A stretch of 64,000 nucleotides of DNA from WTGJ01 sp965237765. Lineage in GTDB: Bacteria > Chloroflexota > Anaerolineae > Aggregatilineales > Phototrophicaceae. Every line of letters begins with the position of its first letter. Positions within the stretch are counted from its first letter, which is position 1. The notes beneath the pieces are model-generated. The model did no database searches, was not told where the DNA came from, and worked only from the letters and a program-made list of their open reading frames with translations. The DNA lies in NCBI GenBank assembly GCA_965237765.1, contig OZ250157.1:2170001-2234000 (forward strand), in the 5' to 3' direction. The position numbers and the translations under genes are program-made. Of this stretch, positions 1 through 8,769 are shown piece after piece.

Positions 1-1
1 G

Positions 2-1441
2 CGTTTCATCGATACCGAATTACGCCGCGAATGCAATGTTACCGCCGGGCAGGTTTATTCCAGCGTCATCGAGAAGGAACGGCGTGGCGATTATTTAGGG
101 CGCACCATTCAGGTCATCCCGCACATCACCGACGAAATCAAGCGGCGAATTTTGCGGTTGAGCGAAGGCAATGCGGACGTCATTATCGTCGAAGTGGGTG
201 GCACGGTCGGCGATATCGAGGGTTTGCCATTCTTGGAGGCGGTGCGCCAATTGCGCCGCAGCGTCGGCCCTCAAAACGCGCTCACAGTGCATGTCACCTT
301 TCTGCCCTATATCAGCGCGACGGGCGAGCTGAAGACCAAACCCACGCAACATAGCACGCGTGAGTTGCGTGGTATTGGCATTCAACCGCAGGTCATCATC
401 GCGCGAACCGACCATCCGGTCAGCCCGGAAGTAGTGGAGAAGATATCGCTTTTTTGCGACGTGGAGCCGCGCGCAGTCATTCCGCTTCCGACGACCGATT
501 TGCTCTATGAAGTGCCTCTCGACCTGGAGTGTGCCGGCCTGGGAGATTACATCGCTGACTATTTCGGCTTCGCGAATCAGCCGGAACTGGATGATTGGCG
601 CGCGTTGGTGGCTCGGATGAGGAGGACGCAGCGCGCGGCGAACGAATTGCATATTGGCGTCGTCGGCAAATATGTGGAGCTGCATGATGCATATATCAGT
701 GTGAAAGCGGCGCTCACCCATGCCGTCAGCGCGCTCGGTTTCCGCTTGCAATTGAGCTGGATCAATTCCGGGCAGCTAGAGGAGGACACTAATTACCGGC
801 AGTGTTTGTTGGGGTTGGATGGCATTATCGTGCCGGGTGGTTTCGGCCCACGCGCGATAGAAGGAATGGTTCTCGCCGCGGAATACGCGATGGCGAACGA
901 TGTGCCCTACCTCGGCTTATGTTTGGGCATGCAGACGATGTGCATCGGATTCGCGCGCTCGCGCTTGGGATACGTGGAGGCCAACAGCTCCGAATTCGAT
1001 GAGGCAACACCGCACCCGATCATCGACCTGATGCCAGATCAGGAGGACATTACGGATTTGGGTGGGACGATGCGCCTCGGCCACTACCCGTGTGAGTTGC
1101 GGGCCGGTTCCCTGGCGGCGCGTGCTTATGGAGCGGCCGCCAGCGTGAACGAGCGTCACCGCCACCGTTTCGAATTCAACAACGCCTATCGCGAGCCATT
1201 TGAGCGCGGCGGTATGTCCTTCAGCGGCTTCAGCCCCGATGGCCGTTTGGTGGAGATCGCTGAACTGAGCGGGCACCCCTTCATGTTGGGCACGCAATTC
1301 CACCCCGAGTTCCAGAGTCGTCCGAATGCACCGCACCCACTCTTCTTGGCATTTGTCCGAGCGGCGTGCGCCGGACGTCAACTCAGCCCACCGATCGAAC
1401 AACCGATCGCGGTCGAGCTTAGAGGAGAGGCTCGCTCCTAG
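2..1441 (+). CDS. pyrG: CTP synthase (glutamine-hydrolysing), 5' end outside the window
   Basis: Cytosolic CTP synthase makes CTP from UTP, ATP and glutamine, the last step of pyrimidine nucleotide synthesis. The frame is open from base 2, so about 60 N-terminal residues with the first P-loop lie upstream; 479 codons are visible against a usual 530-550. Visible synthetase signatures are VIPHITDEIK and EVGGTVGDIEGLPF. The C-terminal class I glutamine amidotransferase domain has GGFGPRAIEGM, the nucleophile Cys in GLCLGMQ, and the His/Glu pair in FHPEFQSRP. A TAG stop ends the gene. The small heat-shock gene on the other strand converges 10 bases downstream and no terminator hairpin is visible between them. 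Identity is very secure. Confidence 0.97.
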   Translation, partial: RFIDTELRRECNVTAGQVYSSVIEKERRGDYLGRTIQVIPHITDEIKRRILRLSEGNADVIIVEVGGTVGDIEGLPFLEAVRQLRRSVGPQNALTVHVTFLPYISATGELKTKPTQHSTRELRGIGIQPQVIIARTDHPVSPEVVEKISLFCDVEPRAVIPLPTTDLLYEVPLDLECAGLGDYIADYFGFANQPELDDWRALVARMRRTQRAANELHIGVVGKYVELHDAYISVKAALTHAVSALGFRLQLSWINSGQLEEDTNYRQCLLGLDGIIVPGGFGPRAIEGMVLAAEYAMANDVPYLGLCLGMQTMCIGFARSRLGYVEANSSEFDEATPHPIIDLMPDQEDITDLGGTMRLGHYPCELRAGSLAARAYGAAASVNERHRHRFEFNNAYREPFERGGMSFSGFSPDGRLVEIAELSGHPFMLGTQFHPEFQSRPNAPHPLFLAFVRAACAGRQLSPPIEQPIAVELRGEARS

Positions 1442-1451
1442 CTTCTGGCCA

Positions 1452-1961
1452 CTAGTCTTCGGCGATGATGCGGATGCGCTTTGGCTCGCTCCCGCGCGGT
1501 TTGGGTAGCGTGATGAAGAGCTTGCCCTGACGGAGTCTGGCGCGCGCTTCTTCGATAACGATCGCGCGCGGGATTTCCAGGCTGCGCATGTATTCGCCAT
1601 AGTGCTTTTCGCGCAGCAAGAAGGCGCTATCGTCGATGGCTCGCGCGTCTCGCGTGCGGACGCGGATTCGGAGTTGGTCTCCCAGCATGGTGATATCGAT
1701 GGAATCGGGATCGGCATTTTCTAGAGGCGCCGTCTCTATGATGACGCTCTCCTCTGTCTCATACATGTCCAGTAGCGGGCCATTGCCGCTGGGGTTGACG
1801 ATGCGCACGCTTTGCTCGAGCACTTTGTTGACCGAACTGCGAATGTTGGAGGTCAGTTCGCGCGCGGCAAGCGAGACATCGGAGAGGAATTCGTTCAGCG
1901 AATGATCGTGCGGCGCGCCCTCATTCTCAGCCGGTGCTTCTTTTCGTTCTTCTTCGCCCAC
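1452..1961 (-). CDS. Hsp20/alpha-crystallin family small heat-shock protein
   Basis: Small heat-shock proteins are ATP-independent holdases that bind unfolding proteins in the cytosol. The 169-residue product has a charged, disordered N-terminus (about residues 1-50), then an alpha-crystallin domain from about residue 60 to 150 with DMYETEESVIIETAPL and the strand IDITMLGDQLRIRVRT. The usual A-x-x-x-n-G-v-L signature appears as ARLRQGKLFITLPKP, followed by a short basic tail. The start is GTG at 1961, with GAGG upstream on the minus strand; no ATG lies upstream in frame. The gene follows the response regulator on the same strand with an 88-base gap, so co-transcription is possible. Confidence 0.88.
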   Translation of the reverse strand: MGEEERKEAPAENEGAPHDHSLNEFLSDVSLAARELTSNIRSSVNKVLEQSVRIVNPSGNGPLLDMYETEESVIIETAPLENADPDSIDITMLGDQLRIRVRTRDARAIDDSAFLLREKHYGEYMRSLEIPRAIVIEEARARLRQGKLFITLPKPRGSEPKRIRIIAED

Positions 1962-2049
1962 GGCACAACCCTCGTTTCCTGGCTTCCATTATCCGTGTAT
2001 ACGCAGACTGGGCACATAGGTTTCACGCTGCGCGAACCAAACTCTCCGT

Positions 2050-2793
2050 TCAGGTGGGTATCGACGATTCCCCGCGGCGGAAATCGACGAAGCGATAACC
2101 TTCACCGCGCTCAGTCAAGATGTAACGCGGATTTTCGCGGTCCGCTTCGATTTTGCTGCGCAGGTAGTTGACATAGAGCCGGACGTAATGCGCCTCTTCG
2201 CGGTATTCATAGCCCCAGACCTTGGCAAGGATCTGCTCGTAAGTCAGCGTCCAGCCGGCATTTTGGATGAAGTGATAGAGTAGGCGGAATTCGGTAGGGC
2301 GCAGCTTGATCTCTTCTCCTTCGACGATGACGAGACGGCGGTTGAAGTCCACGCTCAGGCGCTCGTCGATGCGCAGGATTTGCTCGCCGGGTGAACGTTC
2401 GCTGCTTTCCTGGCGGCGCAAGACGGCGCGAATGCGGCTGTTCAGGATGCGCGGCGCAAAGGGTTTGGTGACGTAATCGTCGGCGCCGCTTTCCAGCCCG
2501 AGGATGATGTCGCGCTCTTCACTCTTTGCGGTTAGCATGATGACAGGCACTGTAGAGAATTCGCGTAGCATGCGCAGTGTCTCGAAGCCATCCTGGCGCG
2601 GCATCATCACATCGAGCAGCACGCAATCGGGCAATTTGGTGCGGATGGCTTCCAACGCTGCCCGGCCATCATGCGCCTCGCTGATCTGGTAACCATCCAG
2701 ATCGAGATTCATGCGGATGAAATTGACCATGCGCGGCTCGTCATCAACGACGAGGATATGAGCGCGTTCTGGGCCATGACGGGAGTGGGGCAT
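2050..2793 (-). CDS. OmpR/PhoB-family two-component response regulator
   Basis: DNA-binding response regulator of 247 residues. The receiver domain (about residues 10-125) shows the acidic pair in VVDDEPR, the phospho-acceptor Asp in DCVLLDVMMP, the conserved Thr/Ser region VPVIMLTAKS and the Lys in DYVTKPF. The C-terminal winged helix (about 150-240) has the family patterns LRPTEFRLLYHF and VRLYVNYLRSKIE, with YRFVDFR near the end. The frame extends to 2913, but that would overlap hemW on the other strand; the ATG at 2793 fits receiver domain length. No histidine kinase is adjacent, so its partner and target genes are unknown. Confidence 0.9.
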   Translation of the reverse strand: MPHSRHGPERAHILVVDDEPRMVNFIRMNLDLDGYQISEAHDGRAALEAIRTKLPDCVLLDVMMPRQDGFETLRMLREFSTVPVIMLTAKSEERDIILGLESGADDYVTKPFAPRILNSRIRAVLRRQESSERSPGEQILRIDERLSVDFNRRLVIVEGEEIKLRPTEFRLLYHFIQNAGWTLTYEQILAKVWGYEYREEAHYVRLYVNYLRSKIEADRENPRYILTERGEGYRFVDFRRGESSIPT

Positions 2794-2828
2794 CTCGCTT
2801 CGTGTCTTCTTCGCTTCTCGGGCCGCGC

Positions 2829-2858
2829 TTACAATCAGCGTGACAGCTGGATTATAGT
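2829..2858 (+). promoter_or_regulatory. Candidate promoter of hemW, giving a near-leaderless mRNA
   Basis: TTACAA (2829-2834), an 18-base spacer and TATAGT (2853-2858). The hemW ATG begins only six bases after the -10 box, so a transcript starting at the usual distance would have almost no 5' leader. No Shine-Dalgarno sequence is visible before that ATG. The -35 box is weak (3 of 6), so this is tentative. Confidence 0.4.
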
Positions 2859-2864
2859 GGGAAT

Positions 2865-4070
2865 ATGTGCGAATTCCCAGCAGTTGCGGACGAGGCAGAG
2901 GTGCGGCGCGCAAGTGAGCCGCACGCGCTCTACCTGCACATACCTTTCTGCACGACGAAGTGTACGTATTGCGCCTTCAATACCTACACGCGGATGGAAG
3001 CGCTGATCCCGCCATTCATCGCGGCACTCTGTCAGGAGTTGCGTTTGTTGGCGACGGCACGACCAGGTCTGCCCGTGCACACGGTATTTTTTGGTGGCGG
3101 CACGCCCAGTTTGCTCAACGCGCGACAATTGTCGGAAATCTTGACTACCATCGCGGACGGATTTTCGCTGGATGCGGTTGCTGAAATTACGCTGGAGGCG
3201 AACCCCAACGATGTCGACGAGACCTACGCCCGTGAAATCCGCGCGCTGGGCATCAACCGCATCAGCCTGGGTATGCAATCAGCCCAGGATCATGAGCTGC
3301 GTCTGTTCGCGCGCCGGCACGGCAACGAACATTTGACGCGCGCGGTATCGGCGATACGCGCCGCTGGTTTCGATGATTTCAACCTGGATCTGATCTTCGG
3401 TATCCCTCATCAGCGCTTGACAGAATGGCGGGATAGCTTGCAACAGGCGCTGCGGTTGGACCCTACACATCTTTCGCTCTACGCGCTGAGTCTGGAGGAG
3501 GGTACGCCGTTACGCGATTGGGTGGCGCGCGGCGAGCTGCCGGAGCCGGATGATGATTGCATCGCAGAAATGTATGAGCGCGCCTCAGATTGGTTGGCGG
3601 CGGCGGGATACGAGCAATATGAAATCAGCAATTGGTGCCGGTCGGAGCGCGAATGTCGGCACAACCTGCAATATTGGCGCAACGTTCCTTATTTGGCATG
3701 TGGCCCGGGTGCGCACGGCTACGCCGATGGCATACGGTACAGGAATTTGCGATCGCCGGCACGTTATATCGAATTGCTCACGGAGCCTGCGCCATCCGAA
3801 TTCCCATTGACGCCCGTTGTAGAGCATTACGAGCGGGTGGATGCGGCGACGAAGCGCGCCGAAACGATCATGATGAGCTTGCGCCTCACGCGGGAAGGCA
3901 TCGATCTGGCGACATTTCGCGCCCGCTTAGGGGTGGATTTGCTCGCCGAGCGCGCCGAGGCGATCGCGCGCTTTCAAAAGGCTGGCATGTTGATGGTAGT
4001 CGATGGTGCCTTGCGGTTGACGAACGCAGGCCGATTCGTGAGCAACGCAATCTTGCGCGACCTGTTATAA
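2865..4070 (+). CDS. hemW: HemW-like radical SAM protein (heme chaperone family)
   Basis: Radical SAM protein of 401 residues from the HemW branch of the HemN family. HemW is known to bind heme and deliver it to target proteins; older annotations call it oxygen-independent coproporphyrinogen oxidase. The Cys-x3-Cys-x2-Cys cluster motif is seen as CTTKCTYCAF near residue 30. It is followed by the SAM-binding FFGGGTPSLL, EANPNDV and RISLGMQS, and DLIFGIPHQ. A HemW/HemN C-terminal domain occupies about residues 290-390. No other heme biosynthesis gene is nearby, which favours the chaperone role. It converges on the polyprenyl synthase gene with a 13-base gap. Confidence 0.88.
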   Translation: MCEFPAVADEAEVRRASEPHALYLHIPFCTTKCTYCAFNTYTRMEALIPPFIAALCQELRLLATARPGLPVHTVFFGGGTPSLLNARQLSEILTTIADGFSLDAVAEITLEANPNDVDETYAREIRALGINRISLGMQSAQDHELRLFARRHGNEHLTRAVSAIRAAGFDDFNLDLIFGIPHQRLTEWRDSLQQALRLDPTHLSLYALSLEEGTPLRDWVARGELPEPDDDCIAEMYERASDWLAAAGYEQYEISNWCRSERECRHNLQYWRNVPYLACGPGAHGYADGIRYRNLRSPARYIELLTEPAPSEFPLTPVVEHYERVDAATKRAETIMMSLRLTREGIDLATFRARLGVDLLAERAEAIARFQKAGMLMVVDGALRLTNAGRFVSNAILRDLL

Positions 4071-4083
4071 CTGAAATAGCGGA

Positions 4084-5085
4084 TCAGTTGCGTCGTCCCA
4101 ATAAGGCCGCTGGCAAACGTCTGAGCCAATCACCTGCTTCGCCCTGCGGCTGGGCGCGCTCCAACGCGGCGAGGGCCGCATCACCATGTCGCGCTTCGGC
4201 CCCTTCAGCATATTCGCGAGCGCCGCAACGCTCGAGCAGGGCAACCGCCTGCGCGACTTCGTCATCGGTGAGTCGGGGTTGGGCGAAGATGGCGCACAGC
4301 TCTGCCTCGCGTGCTAGGCCGATGACGGTGGGCAGAGATTTCTTCTTGTGACGGAGGTCGTCGCTGCTCGATTTGCCGGTAACGGCGCTGTCACCCCAGA
4401 TGCCGAGGATGTCGTCGCGGATTTGGAAGGCGAGGCCAAGCTGTCGCCCGAATTCGCCGTAATGCTCGTCGCGCTCGTCAAAAGCCAACAGCGCACCCAT
4501 TTGCGCAGCAGCGGCGAGCAGGGCGGCGGTCTTGCCGATGATCATAGAGTAATAGGTCGCCTTGTCGACGCTCGTAGCTTGCTCAAAGTTGATATCTAGG
4601 TGCTGTCCGCGCGTCAATTCCTGCAGTGCGCCGTTGAGTTGCGCCCAACAGGGTAGGACGACGTCGGGAGTATGCATCTCACCCAATTCGGACAGACACT
4701 GATAAGCCAGGCCGAGCAGTGAATCGCCAGCGTTGATGGCGCGCGCGCGATCCCATGCCGCCCACATGCTGGGCCGTTGGTGCCGCGTGGCGGAATGGTC
4801 CTGAATGTCGTCATGCACAAGTGAGAAATTATGCATAAGTTCCACGGCGGCGGCGGCTGGCAAAGCGTCATGCCAATCGCCACCAGCCGCTTCGTTGCAC
4901 AGCAGCAGCAAGTAGGGCCGCAGTCGCTTGCCACCGATGTGATACGTGGGTGTGCCGGCCGCATCCACCCAGCCAAAGGCATAGCTCAGCATCGTCGCCA
5001 ACTCAGGTGGCTCGATATATGCCACCGCCTGTCGCAGCGCCGCATCCAATTTGGTGTCGTAACGTGCTTTGATGGTAGCGAGCAT
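4084..5085 (-). CDS. Polyprenyl (farnesyl/geranylgeranyl-type) diphosphate synthase
   Basis: Trans-prenyltransferase of 333 residues that condenses isopentenyl diphosphate with allylic diphosphates. The substrate-binding GGKRLRP lies near residue 52. The first aspartate-rich motif is HDDIQDHSATRH (DDxxD) near 92 and the second is QIRDDILGIWGD near 220, with GKSSSDDLRHKKKS after it. It is the second gene of a minus-strand pair, 14 bases after fni, so both likely share a transcript: the isomerase balances IPP and DMAPP and this enzyme elongates them. Chain length cannot be read safely; residues before the first motif (VELMHNFSLV) do not settle C15 against C20. Confidence 0.9.
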   Translation of the reverse strand: MLATIKARYDTKLDAALRQAVAYIEPPELATMLSYAFGWVDAAGTPTYHIGGKRLRPYLLLLCNEAAGGDWHDALPAAAAVELMHNFSLVHDDIQDHSATRHQRPSMWAAWDRARAINAGDSLLGLAYQCLSELGEMHTPDVVLPCWAQLNGALQELTRGQHLDINFEQATSVDKATYYSMIIGKTAALLAAAAQMGALLAFDERDEHYGEFGRQLGLAFQIRDDILGIWGDSAVTGKSSSDDLRHKKKSLPTVIGLAREAELCAIFAQPRLTDDEVAQAVALLERCGAREYAEGAEARHGDAALAALERAQPQGEAGDWLRRLPAALLGRRN

Positions 5086-5099
5086 TCGGGCGAACGCGC

Positions 5100-6140
5100 T
5101 CAGCGCAACTGCAGCGGCGTTTCGCGCAGGGCAGAAAGATCCGCCGCGCCACAGCAGAACATGGCGACCCGCAATTGCCGCTGCAGCAATAGGATCAGCT
5201 CAACCACCGCCTCGCTCGATTCATCCGCAGCGCGCAGGAAAGGTGAAGCATAACCGCCGAGAGTTGCGCCGAGAGCAACGCATTTTGCAAGCTCGACGCC
5301 ATCACGCAAGCCGCCGCTGGCGAAGATGGGCAACTCCGGCGCGCCGGCGCGGGCATATCCAATTGCCTCAGCCGTCGGGATGCCCCAATCGGCGAAGCTG
5401 GCGGCCAAACGCGCATGGAAGGCATCCGGCGCGCGGTGGTATTCGACTTCGCTCCACGATGTGCCGCCGGCGCCCGCGACGTCAATGGCGGCAACGCCCG
5501 CATCGGCCAGGTCGCGAACCGTTGTTTCAGAGAAGCCCCAACCGACTTCCTTGGCGATGATGGGAATGGGGCTTTGGCGGCAGAGTTGTCTGATTTTGGT
5601 GAGCAGACCACGGAAATCCGGGTCGCCCTCGGGCTGGACGGCCTCCTGCAACGCGTTGCAGTGGAGGATGAGCGCGTCGGCACCGACCAACTCCGCAGCG
5701 CGTAAGAAATCTTCCCCGCTATAGCCGTAATTCAATTGGACGACGCCCATGTTGGCGAAGAGCAGGATATGGGGCGCCAGGTCGCGAACAGAGTAACTGG
5801 CAGACAGCGCAGGGTCTTCGAGCATGGCGCGCTGGGAACCGAGGCCCATGGCGATGCCCAGCTGGCCAGCGGCTTCTGCCAGGTTGCGATTGATGCGTTG
5901 GGCAGTGGCCGTGCCGCCGGTCATGGAAGAGATGAGGATGGGCGCGGTGAGCGTCTTGCCGAAAATGGTCTGCTCTGTGTTGATATCGTGCAGGTTCAGA
6001 TCAGGCAGCGCTTCGTGCAGGAAATAGTAACGCTCCAGCTGGGTACTCAAGCGCGGGAATTGGACGTTTTCTTCCAGGTTGATGCGGATGTGTTCCGCTT
6101 TGCGACGTTCGGTGCTGGGTGACAGCGTGACTTTTTGCAT
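5100..6140 (-). CDS. fni: Isopentenyl-diphosphate delta-isomerase, type II (FMN-dependent)
   Basis: Interconverts IPP and DMAPP using reduced FMN, in the cytosol. The 346-residue protein has the expected length and signatures: RKAEHI near the N-terminus, APILISSMTGG, MGLGSQR, HCNALQEAVQPEGD, the basic IIAKEVGWGFS, VAGAGGTSWSEVE, and FASGGLRDG for the FMN phosphate. It starts at ATG 6140 and is the promoter-proximal gene of the fni-prenyl synthase pair. Type II isomerases are typical of archaea, Firmicutes and many Chloroflexota, in contrast to the unrelated type I enzyme. Very secure. Confidence 0.95.
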   Translation of the reverse strand: MQKVTLSPSTERRKAEHIRINLEENVQFPRLSTQLERYYFLHEALPDLNLHDINTEQTIFGKTLTAPILISSMTGGTATAQRINRNLAEAAGQLGIAMGLGSQRAMLEDPALSASYSVRDLAPHILLFANMGVVQLNYGYSGEDFLRAAELVGADALILHCNALQEAVQPEGDPDFRGLLTKIRQLCRQSPIPIIAKEVGWGFSETTVRDLADAGVAAIDVAGAGGTSWSEVEYHRAPDAFHARLAASFADWGIPTAEAIGYARAGAPELPIFASGGLRDGVELAKCVALGATLGGYASPFLRAADESSEAVVELILLLQRQLRVAMFCCGAADLSALRETPLQLR

Positions 6141-6233
6141 GGATGGGTGTTCCTAAGAATAGTGGCCGTATGCTAACCCAGCGCGCGCGTTCGGTCAAGC
6201 AGACGCAAGTCTAGGCAGGGCGCCGCCTCGCGC

Positions 6234-6239
6234 TATAAT
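6234..6239 (+). promoter_or_regulatory. Perfect -10 box upstream of the acyl carrier protein gene
   Basis: TATAAT at 6234-6239, in the 155-base divergent gap between fni and the ACP gene. I see no good -35 hexamer 16-18 bases upstream. The predicted leader of about 50 bases contains a strong ribosome binding site (CAGGAGG) just before the ATG at 6296. Confidence 0.5.
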
Positions 6240-6295
6240 GGCGCGAGAAACGAGCGAGGGGGGTTGTGTTCTCCCCACAGAATCAGGAGGAATGA

Positions 6296-6544
6296 ATGGC
6301 TTCTGTCGCGGAACAAGTGCAAGATATAGTTGTCGATCTGTTGGGGGTGAATGCAGAGCAGGTTCTCCCTGCAGCTCGTTTTCGTGAAGATCTGGAGGCG
6401 GATTCGCTCGACCTGGTCGAGCTGATCATGGCCTTTGAAGAAAAATTCGGCGGCGAAATTTCCGACGAAGACGCGCAGAAAATCACAACCGTGGGTGACG
6501 CGATTAGTTACGTCACGGATCATATGGCGCCGTCGGAGGATTGA
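6296..6544 (+). CDS. Acyl carrier protein
   Basis: Small acidic carrier protein of 82 residues. It has the phosphopantetheine attachment Ser in ADSLDLVE (near residue 38) and the helical pattern FEEKFGGEISDEDA that follows it in fatty-acid-type ACPs. A strong ribosome binding site, AGGAGG, lies eight bases before the ATG. No fatty acid synthesis gene is adjacent; plsX lies about 16 kb away. It is a single-gene unit whose last 25 bases overlap the 3' end of the convergent membrane protein gene. It could be the general fatty-acid ACP or a specialised one; context does not decide. Confidence 0.92.
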   Translation: MASVAEQVQDIVVDLLGVNAEQVLPAARFREDLEADSLDLVELIMAFEEKFGGEISDEDAQKITTVGDAISYVTDHMAPSED

Positions 6545-7137
6545 TCGGATCGCCGTCGCGACATATGGAGAGCAGTTAACGCCAATATAGCATAGGCGAG
6601 CCAGAGCAGCGGCGCGCCCGGCCCGAGCGATGATCCCAGCTGCAAACTGCGGTACAAATCAGCAGCGCGCGCGATGGCCAGCGCGCTGCTCGCAATTCCC
6701 AACAGCGCCCACCCCAGCATCCAACGAGCGTGCCATCGGCCATGCAGCCGAGCGCCCCACGCTGAACACGCCGCTGTAACCAGCGCCAGGAGCAATAGCT
6801 GGTGGTAATTGGGATTGCTCGGCTCCTGGAGGATTCCATCGGGTGGTGGCAACAGGGCGATGACCAGCAATAGCGATACCAGCCAGCGCCATCGGCCCTT
6901 CGCGGCGGCGCCCACCCATAGCGCCGCCAGGATGAGTAGCTGCCCGCGCAACAAAAAACTGGTGAGCATTACGGGTGTGCCGCGGAATTCGTCGGCATGG
7001 CGCACGCTCCAGGCGGCCATGTCGTAGGCATGCAGCGAGAGGCCGGCGCTAGCGTGTTGCACCCATGGCAAAATGTATCCCAAAATGCCCAGCAGAAAAG
7101 CCAGAAAGAAGCCAGAGCGAGGAAATGAATGCGTCAT
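6520..7137 (-). CDS. Small multi-pass membrane protein, function unknown
   Basis: I do not recognise a family. The 205-residue product has five or six hydrophobic segments, including FFLAFLLGILGYILPWV at the N-terminus, a stretch near LLILAALWVGAAA, LVSLLLVIALLPPPD, LLLLALVTAACSAWG, and a last helix near the C-terminus ending in a short polar tail. Its ATG at 7137 overlaps the thioesterase stop codon (ATGA), so it is translationally coupled to that gene and ends the envelope-glycan unit. It could be a small envelope membrane protein, but there is no direct evidence of its job. Confidence 0.7.
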   Translation of the reverse strand: MTHSFPRSGFFLAFLLGILGYILPWVQHASAGLSLHAYDMAAWSVRHADEFRGTPVMLTSFLLRGQLLILAALWVGAAAKGRWRWLVSLLLVIALLPPPDGILQEPSNPNYHQLLLLALVTAACSAWGARLHGRWHARWMLGWALLGIASSALAIARAADLYRSLQLGSSLGPGAPLLWLAYAILALTALHMSRRRSDQSSDGAI

Positions 7138-7625
7138 CTAATTGCGGCTTGGCGACGTTGCTCTAGGCGTAATTTCATACGGTTTTTGGCTTGTTCCGCA
7201 CGGGCGCGTTGCGCGCTGGTCTCGAAAAGGAGGGGCGGCACGGGCATCGGTTGGCCGCTCTCAGCATCCAACGCCACATAGACCAAAAAGGCAGTGTTCT
7301 TCAATTCAGAAGAGCCGCTAAAAACATCCTCGGCGTGAACCTCGACGCACGTTTCCATAGAGGTGCGCCCAACGTAAGTGATCTCAGCGCGCAGGGTGAC
7401 GAGGTCACGCAGGCGAATGGGGCGCAGGAAGATCAGCGAATCGAGGGTGGCGGTGACCACGGATCTCTGGGAATGGCGCGTAGCGACGATGCCACCAGCT
7501 TCGTCGATTAATTTCATGATGATGCCGCCATGCACGAAACCCAGATGATTGGCGTCGCCTATGCCCATCCAGCGGCTCAGCGTCAATCGTGATTCGGCAA
7601 TACTTTTGGCGGGCAGTTCAACCAT
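7134..7625 (-). CDS. Hotdog-fold acyl-CoA thioesterase (YciA/BFIT-like)
   Basis: Probable cytosolic acyl-CoA hydrolase of 163 residues. The single hotdog domain carries the family pattern GFVHGGIIMKLIDEAGG near residue 30, then VVTATLDSLIFLRPI and VGRTSMETCVEV, as in acyl-CoA hydrolases of the YciA group. The open frame extends far upstream, but that part is a shadow of the glycosyltransferase. The ATG at 7625 has GAAGGAG a few bases before it and follows the glycosyltransferase stop by 19 bases. The C-terminal 30 residues are strongly basic and may be disordered. Substrate chain length cannot be deduced. Confidence 0.83.
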   Translation of the reverse strand: MVELPAKSIAESRLTLSRWMGIGDANHLGFVHGGIIMKLIDEAGGIVATRHSQRSVVTATLDSLIFLRPIRLRDLVTLRAEITYVGRTSMETCVEVHAEDVFSGSSELKNTAFLVYVALDAESGQPMPVPPLLFETSAQRARAEQAKNRMKLRLEQRRQAAIR

Positions 7626-7644
7626 TGTGAGCGCTCCTTCTTCT

Positions 7645-8769
7645 TCAAGCAAGTAGCATATCGTATACGCCCAGGAGTTTGGCGGAAGCGCGAGCCCAAG
7701 TGAATTCGTGGGCGCGGACGAACCCTTTTTCACGGAGTGCGGCGCGGAGACTATCGTCTTCGTGCAGGCGGCGCAAACCGGCGGCGATGGAGTCGGTGTC
7801 GTTCTGGTCAATGTAGATTGCTGCGTCACCAGCCGCTTCTGGTAAAGAAGAGACGCTGGCGGTGAGCGTCGGTGTGCCGCAGGCCATCGCCTCCAGCAAC
7901 GGTAGGCCGAACCCTTCATAGAGCGAGGGGTAGGCGAAGACGCGCGCGCGGCGGTAGAGCGCTGGGAGTTGTGCATCCGGAACATAGCCGAGTAGGTGGA
8001 CCGCGTCTTGTAATCCCAGGCGATCGCGCGTGTCGAGGATTTCACCCTCCAACCAACCGCGGCCGCCGGCGATGGCCAGCTCCAATGCGCAACCCGTCTC
8101 GCGCAGGATGGCAATGGCTTCGATGAGGCGTGTGAAGTTCTTGCGCGGTTGCAGGGTGCCGACAGCCAGGACGAACGGTCGCTTCAATTGTGGAAAAAGG
8201 TGTTTATCTGCTGCAGTATTAACCGGCTGGAATTCGGGCGAAACCCCGCCGTGGATGACCGTGAATTGCGATTCCGCTAGCGAGAAATGCGTCAGGTAAT
8301 CATCGCGCGTGGCGGCAGAATTGGCGATGATATGATCGGCGCTGCGTAGCGAGCGGGGGACGGCCTGGCGCAAATAGCGCAGGAGCCAGGGCGTGAAGGT
8401 TTCTGGCACGCGCTCGAAGGAAAGATCGTGCACCATCACGAGGCGGCGCGTTCGAGGAAGGGTGGGCGGCAGCACAAAATCGGGTGCGTGGAACAATTCG
8501 CTGCGCCCGCTGAAGATTTCGATAGGCAGAGGCAGCCGCACCCGATGCCAGATGCGGGTCAGTTGATGCGGCGAGACGCGCGTCGGCCGCCAGCAAAATT
8601 GCGGGCCGGGGGGCGCATGCAATCCCACGTGCTGGGCGCCCGCGACGAAAAGACGAAAGCGATGCTCACTATTGAGCCTGGCCAGTCCGCCGATCAGTTC
8701 TCGGGTAAAACGGCCAATGCCGCCACCCTGGTGCGCGGCGGAAGTGTAATCAATTGTGATGGTCGACAT
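7645..8769 (-). CDS. GT4-family glycosyltransferase
   Basis: Retaining GT-B glycosyltransferase of 374 residues, probably adding a sugar to a lipid-linked or exported glycan at the cytosolic face. The N-terminal Rossmann half begins with a glycine-rich loop (GGGIGRFTREL). The C-terminal nucleotide-sugar half has VGTLQPRKNFTRLIEAI, and the E-x7-E motif as YEGFGLPLLEAMACGTP, then VSSLPEAAG. The ATG at 8769 is preferred over the frame opening at 9141 because the extra stretch overlaps gtrA and looks like shadow sequence. Its 5' end overlaps the GtrA gene by 20 bases, so the two are coupled. Confidence 0.9.
   Translation of the reverse strand: MSTITIDYTSAAHQGGGIGRFTRELIGGLARLNSEHRFRLFVAGAQHVGLHAPPGPQFCWRPTRVSPHQLTRIWHRVRLPLPIEIFSGRSELFHAPDFVLPPTLPRTRRLVMVHDLSFERVPETFTPWLLRYLRQAVPRSLRSADHIIANSAATRDDYLTHFSLAESQFTVIHGGVSPEFQPVNTAADKHLFPQLKRPFVLAVGTLQPRKNFTRLIEAIAILRETGCALELAIAGGRGWLEGEILDTRDRLGLQDAVHLLGYVPDAQLPALYRRARVFAYPSLYEGFGLPLLEAMACGTPTLTASVSSLPEAAGDAAIYIDQNDTDSIAAGLRRLHEDDSLRAALREKGFVRAHEFTWARASAKLLGVYDMLLA

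Noticed and set aside
917..1717. Long minus-strand open frame of 266 codons
   Set aside because: It runs antisense across the end of pyrG and into hsp20; both real genes are secure and the product has no recognisable motif.
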